Notes under the pieces: model-generated | The model's input: the letters and a program-made list of their open reading frames with translations, nothing else | Database searches by the model: none | Told to the model about the DNA's origin: nothing | From: Lunularia cruciata | Lineage: Eukaryota > Streptophyta > Marchantiopsida > Lunulariales > Lunulariaceae | Assembly (NCBI GenBank): GCA_948567375.1 | Contig: OX419755.1 | Span: 82,478,218 to 82,542,217 of the forward strand | Direction: 5' to 3' | DNA: 64,000 nucleotides | Made by a program: the position numbers and the translations under genes | In this document: positions 1 through 11,533 of the stretch, in pieces | How positions within the stretch are numbered: position 1 is the stretch's first letter | Layout of the letters: each line of letters begins with the position of its first letter

Positions 1-468
1 GTTGACATTGACAAAGGCACATAGCATATCCTCCAAGGTACAATTTGCACATTCAGTTTGCCCATCAATTTGAGGATGATAGGCTATGGATAAAGCAAAC
101 TTAGTGCCAAGTGTTTGGAAGAGTGCTCGCCAAAACTTCCCGATGAACCGAGGATCACGGTCGGAGATGAGTATACATGGTATCCTATGATGCTTGAAGA
201 CATTGACGAAGTAGATTTGCGCTAAGGTTGGAGCATCTATGATATCAAAGGTTGGTGCCAAGTGGATTTGCTTACTAAGCTTATCCACAAACACTACAAT
301 TGTTGTGTGTCCTTGCTTTGTCTTGGGCAAGGATGGGATGAGATCCAAGCTCACGTGTTCCCATCAAGTAGATGGAATAAGGAATGGTTGAAGGAGTGCA
401 CTTGGCTTTTGGTTGCTGGCCTTGTTACATTGGTAGCTCTCACATGATCGGACAAACTCTCAAACATC

Positions 469-1014
469 TGTCGTGCGTATATACATTGCTACACAACATA
501 CATCGCTGTCAACATCATACACTATAGAAGCACAACTCACACATAAGTCATACATAGACTCTAAAGTGCCACAATAATCAGATTGTTTAACACTCTCAAC
601 TCAACTCAACTCAGATCAGTATTTGATCTGTCACTCTATAAACTGCCAACAACTGGGCACTGATTACAGTCAAGCCACACCCACTCAAGCATAGAGAATC
701 CAGGTGACGCTCGCCGGCCTCTGTCCACCATAGCCAGGAATTCGAAGGCTCAACATCAGAGAAGTGAGCTCTTTGGAGCTCACTTTGAAACTATACCCCC
801 TGGACTCGAGCTAGCATTGAAACCCTAATGGTCCCACTGATGGCACACTCGACGGTGCAAAGTGACGGTGGGCCCCATCGTGAAGTCAGTACCCCGAACA
901 CCAAATTAGACTGTCGGAAAGTAGTCCTTGAGAAACTACTAGAATAACTCTAACTACTATCATTGGAACTCCAGTGTCCGAGCAGCTAGATGCGGAACTA
1001 CAAATGGCGTGACA
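469..1014. mobile_element. Solo LTR nested in element 1 integrase, 546 bp
   Basis: Comparison with the same integrase region of element 3 (about 46960-47000) shows an extra block here. The block starts TGTCGTGC and ends GTGACA, with the short inverted ends TGTC/GACA, and is flanked on both sides by CATC (465-468 and 1015-1018), a 4-bp target duplication. It has no reading frame of note and a higher GC than its surroundings. It contains CAACT in tandem near 599-613. A solo LTR from LTR-LTR recombination is the best reading; the family is not identified. Confidence 0.75.
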
Positions 1015-1642
1015 CATCTTGTATCATGTTGGGCCATCACCATCAACGTTGGAGAGTACCCAAGGTCTTGTCCATACCCATGTGACCAGCTATTGGTAAA
1101 TCATGGGCTTCTTGAAGGTGCACAAGTCAGAGATCACCTTTGGCTGGAACATAAATCTGGTCCTCATGGAATAGAAGGCTTTCCTTGAAGGAGATGGTGT
1201 TGTACTCTTTATCCCATGTTGTAAGACGACCATGTATCATTTGGAAGAAGAGATCTATCTTTTTGTAGAGTTGATCAAAACTCGTTTTGGACCTTGGAGT
1301 CAATTGACACTATTGTAATTGTTGCCGTGATGAGGAGAAGAGACTACAAATCAGGTCATTGTGATAGAGCATCAGGGATGACATGGAACTGACTTGGTTT
1401 TTACTCAAGTTTGATGTCAAACAATTGGAGTTGTTCTTCCCATCGATGATGTTGACTCTTCATGTGTTCCAAGTGTAAGGTCTGCAACAATGGTTTGTGA
1501 TCAGTTTGCATGATCACTTGTTTCTCCAAGAGGTAATGTCTCCATACCTTGGTGGCATATACCATTGCAAGTTGTTCTTGATCTCAAGTAAAGTAATTTC
1601 TTTCAGCCATATTTAGTCGGCGAGACACAAAGGCAATAGGAT

Positions 1643-2368
1643 TGTAATACTCCGAGGATAGGAGACCTGAAGAGAAACACACCATGAGAAACACACACTT
1701 TCACACTCAAACTCCGATGTCCCAAAGGAGCACCTTCTCTTTATTATATAGGCAAAGCGGATCTCCTCCAATAAAGCTCCACCATAGGATTAGGTACATA
1801 GATAGGTGACATGTCAGCAAGCTCCACCCTTGAATTACTTACTTGGATGAGTGACATGTAGGTCCTGGTCCTATCTGGTTGGTCAAACAAGCTTTGACCA
1901 GTGGGAATCTTTTAGGGAATATTCCTGTAGGAATCTCAGCATCACATGGGTGAGGCACCATTGGAAAGCTCTCAAAAAGACAAAGTAGAGGGGGGAATTT
2001 GTGCACATTATTGAGGCCTAATTCATCCGTTTAGGCCTTCAAAATTGCCTTCAAAGATTTCAAGCATATTTTGGTTCCAACTCTATTAGTAGAAGTCCCC
2101 TTTTGGTGATACCTCTTTCTGATCTATTCAGTCCACCCTGTGTAACATCCTTCCAGATGTTACCAACCCAATTCTCACCTTCAAATCATTTGTCTAGCTA
2201 TTGTTTCTAAGGTTTTCAAATCTATTTTGGTTTTTTGCCCTATTAGTAGAAGTACCCTTTCGGTGATACTTCTATCTGATCTATTTTGACCATCATGTAT
2301 AACATCATTCCAGATGTTACCAAACCAAATTTCACATCTAGATCATATGGCTAGCTCTTGGTATTACA
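1643..2368. mobile_element. Solo LTR of family B nested in element 1, 726 bp
   Basis: The block starts TGTAATACTCC and ends GGTATTACA, and is flanked by perfect 5-bp duplications AGGAT (1638-1642 and 2369-2373). It interrupts the RNase H region; elements 2 and 3 lack it there. Related LTRs occur at 23434 (truncated) and 58306-58934. A TATA-like stretch, TTTATTATATAGG, on the plus strand near 1740 suggests plus-strand transcription in the living element. Confidence 0.85.
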
Positions 2369-3509
2369 AGGATGTAATCCATCTGGTAATTCTTGTTGTA
2401 ACACAGCTCCAATTGCAAAGTTAGAAGCATCAAAATCAACCACCCAAGGTAGTTGAGGATCATATGGTTGAAAGATGGGTCTTGAAGACACCATATGTTT
2501 CAACTTCTAGAATGCTTCTTTGTTCTTGGTAGTCTATTGGAAGGTCAAGTTCTTCCCTAGGAGGTCAATCAATGGTGCAGCCTCATGAGCATAATAATGA
2601 ATGAACCGTTGGTAAAAGTTGGCCAATCTATTAAATGCCCGTACTTCTATAGCATCCTTTGGAGTAGGCCAATCAATAATGGCTTTGATTTTCTACTCTT
2701 CTATCTTGATCCTTTCTGAGACCTTATGACCCAAGAAGGTAACTTCCTTTTGCTAAAAGGCACACTTTGATTTCTTGCAGTAAAATTTCAATTGTTGTAG
2801 TCGTCTTAGGACTTTTCGCACATGATTCACTTGTTTTGCCTCTATCTTGCTATCATACAAGATACCACCATATACCAATCCAATAGTCCATCCAACACCC
2901 AATTCATCTGATCCATGAAGACTGCTAGAGCATTAGTGAGCCCAAAAGGTAGAACTCTCCACTCAAAATGCCCATACCTTGTGCAAAAGGTAGTCTTTTG
3001 CACATCCTCCCTATCAATGGGGATTTACCAATAGCCATTGCAAAGATTCAGCTTGGAAAAGTATTGTGCTCCACTCAATTGATCAAGTAAGTCATCAATC
3101 TAAGGCAAGGGATATGCATTCTTCATTGTTTGCTTATTGAGCCCATGATAATCAATAAAGAAACAAAGTCCTCCATCCTTCTTTGGAATGAATAGTATCG
3201 GTGCTCCCCAAGAAGAAGTACTATGTCATATGAAGTCCTTCTCCAACAACTTTGTAAGTGTTTTTTCCAACTCTTCCAACTCCTTTGGTGAGAACCTATA
3301 GATTGGTCTACTCATTAGAGTACTCCCTGGCAATAACTCAATCTTGAAAGGCATATCACGATTAGAGGGTAATCCCTTTGGTAAATCATTTGGAAACACA
3401 TCCACAAACTCCTGAACTATCTGATCAACCCTTGCTTGATGAGGCTCTCGGCTCTCCTCAGATTGTCCTTGTGCAATCGGCTTGATTCACACCGCAAAAA
3501 TAGACTTAT

Positions 3510-3690
3510 TTTCCTCCAAAGCTTGCTCTATGGCTACTTCACTAACAAATTTCCCATCTAGGGACTCATCTCTCTTCAAAGCTTGCTCCATGGTTGCTTC
3601 TTTGCAAACTTCCCGTCTTGGGGCTCCTCTCCCTTCAAGGCATGCTCTATGGCTATCTTCTTGACAAACTTCCTATCCTAGGACTAACTA
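3510..3690 (-). repeat. Tandem 60-bp coding repeat, 3 units (element 1 pol linker)
   Basis: The word CAAAGCTTG, or a near variant, recurs at 3517, 3577 and 3636, giving a period of 60, 59 bp. In element sense each unit encodes about 20 residues of the type DGKFVxKAxIEQALExE, rich in Lys and Glu. The array lies between protease and reverse transcriptase. The same array has four units in element 3 and one in elements 2 and 4. Confidence 0.8.
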
Positions 3691-4121
3691 TTCTTAGGTG
3701 TCTTACTCAAAGGTGCCAGACAACCTAATTGAAAATTCTTATCTTGGTGTTGTACTTGAATTTGTCTTTGGATCCAATCAAATTGAACCTTATGATGTTC
3801 AAGCCAAGGTAGTCCTAGAATGATATCATAGTGTAGAGGTACCACTACAAACCTCATACACTCCAAATACTCCTTCCTAATCTTAAAAGTAACAAGATGT
3901 GAAGTACAAAATGCATAACCTTTTCTACCACCCGCCATCATCAATTTACTTCTAATCATTGGCTTGATAGCAATACCCAATTCCTTTACTACTTGCATAG
4001 ACAAGCACTTCTCTAAACTTCTAGAATCAACCAAAATCCTACAACCCCAATTAGATATCATACCTTGCAAGTGAAGCAAACTTGCATAGGTCAAGCCTTC
4101 AATCCGATTGGAACTAATCAA
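3684..4121 (-). pseudogene. Aspartic protease relic of element 1
   Basis: This is an uninterrupted stretch of about 145 codons with the hallmarks of a retropepsin. ILVDSRSLE stands where family members have a D-S/T-G active site, so the glycine is replaced by arginine. IILGLPWLEHHKV is the conserved C-terminal flap-to-substrate segment (ILGxPWL). It follows gag and precedes reverse transcriptase, the usual Ty3 order. The same segment occurs in elements 2, 3 and 4. Loss of the active-site glycine argues against activity even here. Confidence 0.75.
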
Positions 4122-4137
4122 GCTCCCAATAGGCGGC

Positions 4138-5280
4138 TCAGAATCTCCTACTAGGATTCCTTGTTTCCTTGATCATTCTAGTCCACAAACTCCATCTGGG
4201 TGACTTATCAAGGTTACCTATTCCTAAGTGGACATTCAACAATGCAATGTCCAACTTGGTGACAATAAAAACAACCTCCATTTTGTCATAATCATTCTCT
4301 ATTTGTTGTATCAAGTGGTCTCCGTTGGATAGCATCAATCTCCATTGGTGCAAGTTCTTCCACCTATGTGTAGTGTACTAGTAGGCTTTATATAGGTCGA
4401 GGTTGAGACCAAGTTGTTGCAACCAAGGAATCAAAGCGCTCAGCCAATTGCATGGCTTCTTCTACATTCTATGGTTCTTGCATGGTCACTTCCAATTTGG
4501 TTTGTGACTTCAATCCCCGCACAAATTGATCCAAAACTTCACCTTCTTGTATATCTAGAATTTGCATGATGATGTTCTAAAATTTTGTTATGTAGCTCCT
4601 TACTAACCCAGTCTGCTTTAACTCCGCCAATTTATCTCGTGTGGCTCGAGCGGCATTTATGGTTTAAAATTGACCAAGTATTGCATCTTTGAATTTTGCC
4701 CATGTCAAAGTTGGTGCAACAATTTATCATTCAGCTTGCTCCACTCAGAATTGCCACCAAAGTTTTGCAACACCATCCAATTAGCTAGAAGCCAAGAGAA
4801 TTTTTTTTTTGTTCATCTTGAAGATTGGTGGCTTCAAAGTAACATTTGTAGTCAAACACAAAATTCTCCATTATGCTCGGAAGATTCTTGCCTTCAAACA
4901 ACTTGGGTTTTGGGAACCAGATGTAATCTTCTCCATCTTGAACTGGTGCTCTCTCTATATGTTCTTGTTGTTGCTGGTCTTGTTCATCCAACAATCGAGT
5001 AAGGTGCTCAATTTGCTATTGCATTGCAAGGATAACGTCCAATATTGTTGCCATAACTACTACTCTATCCCACTACTCCCAATCTATCTAATTTATTAAC
5101 ACATAGATGCAGCACGTCCACTGTTCTCCATAAGTTACAATCTGAAGTATCAAGGGTTCCTTAGAAAAGGTGATCATATGCATAAAATCATACCCAAAGT
5201 GCAAGGTGATGAATTGTGTGAAATGATGCTTGGGTAATATTTGGACATGAAAATCCCAATGGTTTGGCACAAGTGGATTT
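4138..5280 (-). pseudogene. Gag relic of element 1
   Basis: Frames on the minus strand give pieces of a Ty3-type Gag. The N-terminal part includes KNGMDRIYGPPNP, just after the primer site. A middle segment reads FDYKCYFEATNLQDEQK (about 4800-4900), as expected for the retrotransposon Gag core. A decayed CCHC zinc knuckle lies near 4240-4290. The parts are in different frames with several stops. Gag would build the cytoplasmic particle and bind RNA; this copy cannot. Confidence 0.7.
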
Positions 5281-5325
5281 GGTGGTCCATAGATTCTATC
5301 CATCCCATTCTTGCTTTGATACCAA

Positions 5326-5756
5326 TGTAAAAGACCAAGACCAAGGAGAGAAATAGAAGAATGGAAGCTCACATTGGGATGCTTGAATGAGTGAAAACTT
5401 TGAATGCCTAGCATGAGCTTAAACTTTGGTAATTACAAGTAGCATATAAGGCCCTTGAGAAGCTTCTCAAGAAGCTTCCTTGAGTCGCTTTCTTAGAGTG
5501 CAAGCCAAGTTAACCAAGAAGCTTCTCAAGAAGCTTTCTTCTAGAAGTCGCCTACCTGGTGTGCAAGCTAAGCTAGTAGGAAGCTTCTAAAGGCTTCCTT
5601 CTAGAAACTACCTACTTGGGGTGCAAGTTAAGCTAGTCGTGAAGTTTCCCAAGAAGCTTCCTAGATACTTCTAGAATATTCTAGGCTAATTTGGCTTATT
5701 CTCCACTTTGTTAGGCTTACTAACTACGTTGCTAAACTCCATATTGTTACATCATG
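5326..5756 (-). repeat. 5' LTR of element 1 (short LTR subtype), 431 bp
   Basis: It is bounded on the plus strand by TGTAAAAG and ATTGTTACA, so in element orientation it runs TGTAACAAT...CTTTTACA. The primer-binding site follows directly at 5313-5324 (element sense TGGTATCAAAGC), which differs at one base from TGGTATCAGAGC, the usual site for initiator methionine tRNA. The LTR contains several AAGCTTC palindromes and the heat-shock-type motif TTCTAGAATATTC at 5669-5681. The outer edge abuts 5757, where a different, longer LTR resumes. The same short LTR type flanks element 3. Confidence 0.85.
5669..5681 (-). promoter_or_regulatory. Heat-shock-element-like site in element 1 LTR
   Basis: TTCTAGAATATTC is a perfect three-unit TTCnnGAAnnTTC. 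GAAGCTTC lies 9 bp away at 5653-5660. Confidence 0.6.
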
Positions 5757-5893
5757 CACATTACCTAATACTTGGAAGGTACCAAGTAGCTTCTTAGATA
5801 CTTCTAGAATATTCTTATTGCTTTTGGCTAATTTTGCCTACTTGTTACTTCCTTAGTCTTGACTAACTTATCTATAAATTCCATATTGTTACA
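5757..5893 (-). repeat. Truncated 3' LTR of element 2, split by element 1
   Basis: The sequence from TACTTGGAAGGTACCAAG through TTGTTACA matches the tail of the element 2 5' LTR (about 11490-11625). It directly follows, in element sense, a polypurine tract AGTGGGAGAATA (5894-5905). At 5756/5757 it breaks off and the complete short-type LTR of element 1 begins. Expected target duplication next to the break is TCATG (5757-5761). Confidence 0.8.
5802..5814 (-). promoter_or_regulatory. Heat-shock-element-like site in element 2 3' LTR
   Basis: TTCTAGAATATTC, the same perfect three-unit site as at 5669 and 11534, conserved in LTR subtypes that otherwise differ. Confidence 0.6.
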
Positions 5894-5905
5894 TATTCTC
5901 CCACT

Positions 5906-8900
5906 ACTAGTTGATAATATCCTCATCACCATAGAAGCTTCGAACTCCTTGATAGCCATTTTTGCATTTTGGAGATGAGAAAGAAACTCTCAAGTGGCAT
6001 CATGAAGGGGATATCGTTTCCAAAGAACCTTAACTCAATATGTTGTATAGGCGGCCATGTTGAATGTGGTGACATGCAAGGATACAATCAACTTCATACT
6101 CCTCTTGATTGTTGATAAGAAAAGGAGGAGGAGGAGGAGGGGTTGAATACAAGAGGAAAAGGATTGATTAGAAACAAAGGGTTTCAACTTGGAAACATGA
6201 AAGACAAGGTGGATTCACATATTAGAAGGCAAGTCAATAAGCAACAAGAGACATGATTTGGGTGACAAAAAATGGACATGTCAAATTAGGAGCAAGTATA
6301 CGGACTTGGATATCAAGTGGGAGGTGTAGGTTATTAGTAGAAATCATAACTTTATCACCAAGTTGAAAAGTGAGATCATGATGATGTTGGTCTGCATATT
6401 GTTTCTGACAATTTTGAGCAACAAGGAGATGAGATTTGGCTTGTTGTAGGCATTGGTATATTATGGTCAAGAAAGTGGAAGTATGAAGGACATGAGATGG
6501 AGAAGAAGCAAGGAGGGAATATGGAACAAGTGAGTCTTGACCAAAATTAAGAAAGAAGGGAGAAAATCAAGTGCTTGCTTATTTGGAATTATCATAAGTA
6601 AATTCAAAAATTGCAAGACATTCATCCTAGTTGGTATGGTGAATGTTGACAAAGGCAAAAAGCATATCCTCCAAAGTGAAATTTTCACATTTGGTTTGTC
6701 CATTAGTTTGAGGATGATAGGTTGTGGATAAAGCAAGCTTGGTGCCTAGTATCTAGAAGAGTGCTTGGAAACATTTTCTAATGAATCAAGGATCACGGTC
6801 AAAGATGAGTACATAAAGCATCCCATGATGCTTGAAGACATTGTCAAAGTAGATCTTGACCAATGTTGGAGCATCCATTGTATCAAAGTTTGATGCCAAA
6901 TGGATTTTCTTACTAAGCTTATCCACAAACACCATGATTGTTGTGTGGCCTTGCCTTGTCTTGGGTAAGGATGTGATGAGATCTAAGCTTATGTATTCCT
7001 ATCAAGTAGATGGAATAGGAAGTGGTTGAAGAAGTCCACTTAGTTTTTGGTTGTTGGCCTTGTTGAGTAACAAGCTCTCACATGATCGGACAAATTCATG
7101 AATATCTTGTCCATTCTGGGCTACCACCATTAGCATTGAAGGATACCCAAGGTCTTGTCCACCCCATATGACCAACTATTGCTAAGTCATGGGCTTCTTG
7201 AAGGTGCACAAGTCATAGATCACCCTTGGCTAGAACATAAATCCAATTCTCACAAAATAGAAGGTTTTCTTTGAAGGAGAAGTTGTTATATTCCTTCTAG
7301 TATGCTGCAAGATGACCTTGGACTATTTAAAAGAAGGAATCTTGTTGTAAAGCTATCTTAAACTCAATTTGGACTTTTGAGTCAATTGTTGTAATTGCCG
7401 TTGTGATGAGAGGAAGAGACTTCAAATCAAGTTGTCATAATAGGGCATCAAGGAAGACATGGAACCTATTGAGTTTGTACTCAAGTTTGATGTCCAAAAA
7501 CTATAGTTGTTCTGTGAGCCGGCCTGTCTCTCACTCAAGATGAACCTCTGATGACTATTACAGTAGCGCACCATGGACTAAGAAGGCAAAGAATCCTAAC
7601 TCCATCATACTCCTCCAAGGCTAACACTCCAATACTCAAGACATTTCTCACTAAAGAACTCAATGATAGAGAGATAGTTGCAAATGAAAGCATGATGAGT
7701 ACCTCAAAAAGTCAAAAAGTATAAAGTAATATACATCCACGTGGGCATATTCCACTAAGCATGTGATCTTATCTTGACCCAACCACTAATCAAGGATTCC
7801 TTCACATGGGCTATCCTTGGACTATAGAAGAATCTAAAACAAAAAGGCTTGCGGGCCCTAGAGTTCTTAACTCTTTCCTCAAAGCCAAACACTTAGGAAT
7901 AATACCAAGTCAACACACTAGAATCCAAAATAGTAGTGCTCATCTTTTCTACTTCCTCTAAAGTAAGATCCCTTCTATCTTAGCTATGACTAACTTTAGC
8001 TAATCATGACTGATGTAGAACCATCCTTTATCTCTATATAAATAATATCTCTCAAGTACTTGTAATACCAAGCTAAATATCATAATACCACACACATGCA
8101 AAAATGGGTGTTATAGTTCCTCCCATTGATGATGTAAACTCTTCATGTGCTCTAGATGTAATATCTACAACAAGGGTTTGTGATCAATTTGCATGATCAA
8201 TTGTTTCCCCAAGAGATAATGCCTCCATATCTTGGTGGCATATACCATTGCTAGTTGTTCTTGATCTCAAGCAAAGTAATTCCTTTCTGTTATATTTAGT
8301 TGGTGAGACACAAAGGCAATGGGATGTAATTCATTTGGAAATTCTTGTTGCAACACAACTCCAATAGCAAAGTTAGAATCATCAAAGTCAACCACACAAG
8401 GTAGTTGAGGATCGTATGGTTGAAGAATGGGTCTTGAAGATACCATATGTTTCAACTTACGGAAAGCTTCTTTGTTCTTGGTGGTCCACTAAAATCTTGA
8501 GGTCTTTGCCAAGAGGTCGGTCAAGAGTATGGCCATAATGAGCATAGTAGTGGATGAATCATTGGTAAAAGTTCCCAATCCATTAAGAGCCCAAACTTTT
8601 GTTGCATCCTTCAAAGTAGGCCAATCATAATAGCTTTGATTTTCTCTTCTTCCATCTTGATCTCCTCTGATGAGATCTTATGATCCAAGAAGGTAACTTC
8701 CTTTCTAGCAAAAGGTACACTTTGACTTCTTGTAGTAAAACTTCCATTGATATAGTTTTCTTAAGATTTCTTGCATGTGATTTGCATGATTTGCCTCTAT
8801 CTTGATATAGATTAAAATATCATCCAAGAACACCACCATGTACTAATTCAATAGCCCACCCAATACTCAATGCATATGATCCATGAAGACTATTGGAGCA

Positions 8901-9570
8901 TTATTGAGCTTGAAAGGTAGAACTCTCTATTCAAAATGCCTATACCTTGTGCAAAAGATAGTCTTTTGTACATCCTCTCTATCAATGGGAATCTACCAAT
9001 AGCCACTTGGGAGATCCAACATGGAGAAGTATTGTGCTCTACTTAATTGGTCTAGTAAGTCATCAATTTTAGGCAAGGGATATGCATTCTTCACTATTTG
9101 TTCATTGAGACCACAATAATCAATACACAAGTGAAGTACTCCACCTTCTTTGGGACAAATAGTATCGGTGCTCCCCAAGAAGATGTACTATGTCATATGA
9201 AATCCTTCTCCAACAACTATGTTGTTCAAAGCTCATCCAACTCCTTTGGTGAAATTTGGTAGATTGGTCTACTCACTTGAGTACTTCTTGGCAATAACTC
9301 AATCTTGAAGGGCATACCACAATCAAAGGGTTATGCCTTTGGCAAATCATCCAAAAACACATCTACAAACTCTTGAACTATTTGATTGACCATCACTTGA
9401 TGAGCCTTTTGACCCTCATCAGATTCTCCATGCACAATTGGCTTGATCCACATTGCAAAAATAGGCTTATCTTCATCCTCTTTGCTCTATAGCTACTTCA
9501 CTAACAAACTTCCCATCTTGGGACTAACTATTCTTAGGTGTCTCACACAAAGGTGCCAAACAACCTAATT
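5906..9570 (-). pseudogene. Pol relic of element 2 (RT-RNaseH-integrase-chromodomain)
   Basis: Minus-strand frames carry RT (about 9470-8570; LHLCIDYCGLNEQIVKNAYP and FSMLDLPSGYW lie within 8993-9178), RNase H (about 8520-8210; QPYDPQLPCVVDFDDSNFAIG lies within 8267-8455), and, after the insertion at 7513-8115, RNase H tail and integrase (about 7500-6480). The integrase C-terminal part (QYADQHHHDLTFQLGDKVMI, 6234-6470) precedes a decayed chromodomain. A GGA microsatellite lies at about 6123-6140. Multiple stops and shifts make it non-functional. Confidence 0.75.
7513..8115. mobile_element. LTR-like insertion of family C nested in element 2, 603 bp
   Basis: Against the same region of element 3 (about 47380-47410), the text between AGTTGTTC and GTTCCTCCC is extra. 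It begins TGTGAGCCGG and ends GGTGTTATA on the plus strand and is flanked by GTTC on both sides (7509-7512, 8116-8119). The ends do not give the usual TG...CA, so the exact boundary is uncertain. Similar blocks, sharing ACCATGGACTA and the following 300-500 bp, occur at about 20880-21466 and 38559-39190. Confidence 0.65.
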
Positions 9571-9637
9571 GTTAATTCTTACTTGGTGTTGTACTTGAAT
9601 TTATCAAGAAGTCCTATCAAATTGAACCTTATAACGT

Positions 9638-11088
9638 TCAAGCAAAAGGTAACCCTAGAATGATATTGTAGTGTAAAGGTGTCACTACAAACCTCATACA
9701 TTCCAAATACTCCTTCCCAATCTTGAATATAACAATATGTGAGATACATGATGCAAAACCCTTTCTACCATCCGCCATCATCAAAGTACTTCTAATTATG
9801 GGCTTAATAAGAATACTTAATTCCTTTGCTAATTGCATGGACATATAATTCTCCAAGCTTCTAGAATCAACCAAAATCTTACAACCACAATCTAGCATAG
9901 GTTGAGCCTTCAATCCCATTGTAACTAATCAAGTTCTCAATAGGTGGTTCAAAATCTCCTACTCGGATTCCTTGTTTCCTTGATCATTCTACTTTATAAA
10001 CTCCATCTGGGCGATTTTTTGAGATTGTCCATTCTTGAGTAGACATTTAGCAATGCAATGTCTAATTTGGCAACTATAAAAGCAACCACCATTTTGTCAT
10101 AATCTTTCTCTATCTATAGTGCCAAGTAGTTCAATGGATGACATCAATCTCCATTGATTCCAACCTCTCCAACCATATGTAATGTGTTGGTAGGTTTTAT
10201 TAAGGTCAAGGTCAAGACCAAGTTGTCGCAACCAAAGAATCAAAGTGCTTAGCCAATTGCATGGCTTCTTCCAAGTGTTTTGGCTCTCAAAGAGTCACCT
10301 CCAATTTGGTTCAAGACTTTAAGCCTTTCACAAATTGATCTAGAGCTTCACCTTCAAGTACATCTGGAATTAACACAATGGTGTTTTGGAATTATGTGAT
10401 ATAGCTTCTTATAGAGCCAATCTGCTTCAACTCTACCAACTTATCTTTTGCGGCTTGTGTGGCATTTATAGCTTGGAATCATCCAATTATTGCACTCTTG
10501 AATTCTTCTGATGTCAAGATTGGTGCAAAAAACTATTATTCAGCTTGCTCCACTCCGAACCACCACCACCATAGGTTTGTCACTCCATCCAATTGGCTTG
10601 AAGCCAATAGAATCTATTTTTTTTTATCTTGAAGATTTATAGCCTTGAAATAACATTTGTAGTCAAAAACAAAATTCTCCATTGCACCTAGGAGATTCTT
10701 TCCTTCAAATACCTTAGGTTTTTGAAATCAGATTTTCTCTTCTCCTTTTCAAAATAGTGCTCTCTCTACATGATCTTTTTGTTGTTGGTCTTGTTCTTCC
10801 AACAATCAAGTAAGGTGCTTGATCTATTACAACATAGCAATGATAACTTTGGATATCGCTGCCATGGTTGCTACTCTATCAAACTACCTACAATTATCTA
10901 AGTTAACACATAGATGTGGCATATCTGACATTCTCCATAACTCAGATTGGAAGTACCAAGGGTTCATCAAACAAGTTGATTGTATTCAAAAAAAATTTAC
11001 ACAAAGCATGAAATGATGAACTATGTGAAATGATGCTTAGGTAGTTCATGGACACAAAAGTCCCAATGGCTTGGTAGAAATAAATTTG
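9638..11088 (-). pseudogene. Gag and protease relics of element 2
   Basis: The protease is readable at 9638-9919, with ILVDSRSLE where the active site should be, as in element 1, and the ILGLP segment. Gag occupies about 9950-11088 in several frames. Its core, near 10600-10700, resembles the Gag core of element 1. The shared DSRS in elements 1 and 2 suggests that the Gly-to-Arg change was already present in a common source copy, or that this family uses a variant site. Confidence 0.65.
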
Positions 11089-11242
11089 GTCATCCATAAA
11101 TTCTATCCATCACATTCATGCTCTAATACCAATGTAAAAGACCAAGGAGAAAAATAGGAGAATGGATGACCAAAGTAGAAAATCATATTGGGACACTTGA
11201 ATGAGGGAAACTCTAAATGCCTAGCATGAGTTTGGGCTTTGG

Positions 11243-11292
11243 TATTTATAGGGAGCATATAAGGTTCTTGAGAAGCTTCTCAAGAAGCTTCC
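11243..11292 (-). promoter_or_regulatory. TATA box with upstream GAAnnTTC modules, element 2 5' LTR
   Basis: In element sense GAAGCTTC boxes (11284-11291 and 11272-11279) are followed about 21 bp later by TATAAATA (11243-11250). This is the usual order of a heat-responsive core promoter. The three-unit site TTCTAGAATATTC lies further upstream at 11534-11546. Confidence 0.6.
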
Positions 11293-11533
11293 TAAAAGAT
11301 GCCTTCTTGGAGTGCAAACCAAGCTAACCAGGAAGCTTCTCAAGAAGTTTCTTTCTAGAAGATGTCTACTTGGCATGCAAGCTAAGCTAGTTGGAAGATT
11401 CTTTCTAAAAGCTATCTAATTGGTGTACAAGTTAAGCTAGCCAAAAGTTTCCCAAGAAGTTTCCTCCTAGAAGTTACCTCTTGGTATGCATATTATCCAA
11501 TACTTGGAAGGTACCAAGTAGCTTCTTAGATAC

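Larger units (their letters stand above)
1..3683 (-). pseudogene. RT-RNaseH-integrase relic of element 1
   Basis: Minus-strand frames give, from high to low coordinates, a 20-residue repeat linker (3510-3690), reverse transcriptase (about 3480-2650), RNase H (about 2640-1500, interrupted by a solo LTR at 1643-2368) and integrase (about 1500-1, interrupted by a solo LTR at 469-1014). Recognisable pieces include [17 protein letters not shown]-type RT text near 3120-3170 and the integrase segment AYHPQIDGQT near the window start. Stops are frequent. The missing end lies outside the window. Confidence 0.75.
1..5756 (-). mobile_element. Ty3/gypsy chromovirus, element 1 (partial, cut by window start)
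   Basis: Read on the minus strand, this holds a 5' LTR (5326-5756), a primer-binding site, gag, protease, reverse transcriptase, RNase H and the first part of integrase. It runs off the window inside integrase, just after the motif AYHPQIDGQT (about positions 50-110). All coding parts carry stops and frameshifts, so it is dead. Two solo LTRs sit inside it (469-1014 and 1643-2368). Its 5' LTR edge lies within a longer LTR that belongs to element 2, so it is a younger nested insertion. The order PR-RT-RH-IN and the chromodomains of its relatives in this window place it among chromoviruses. Confidence 0.85.
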
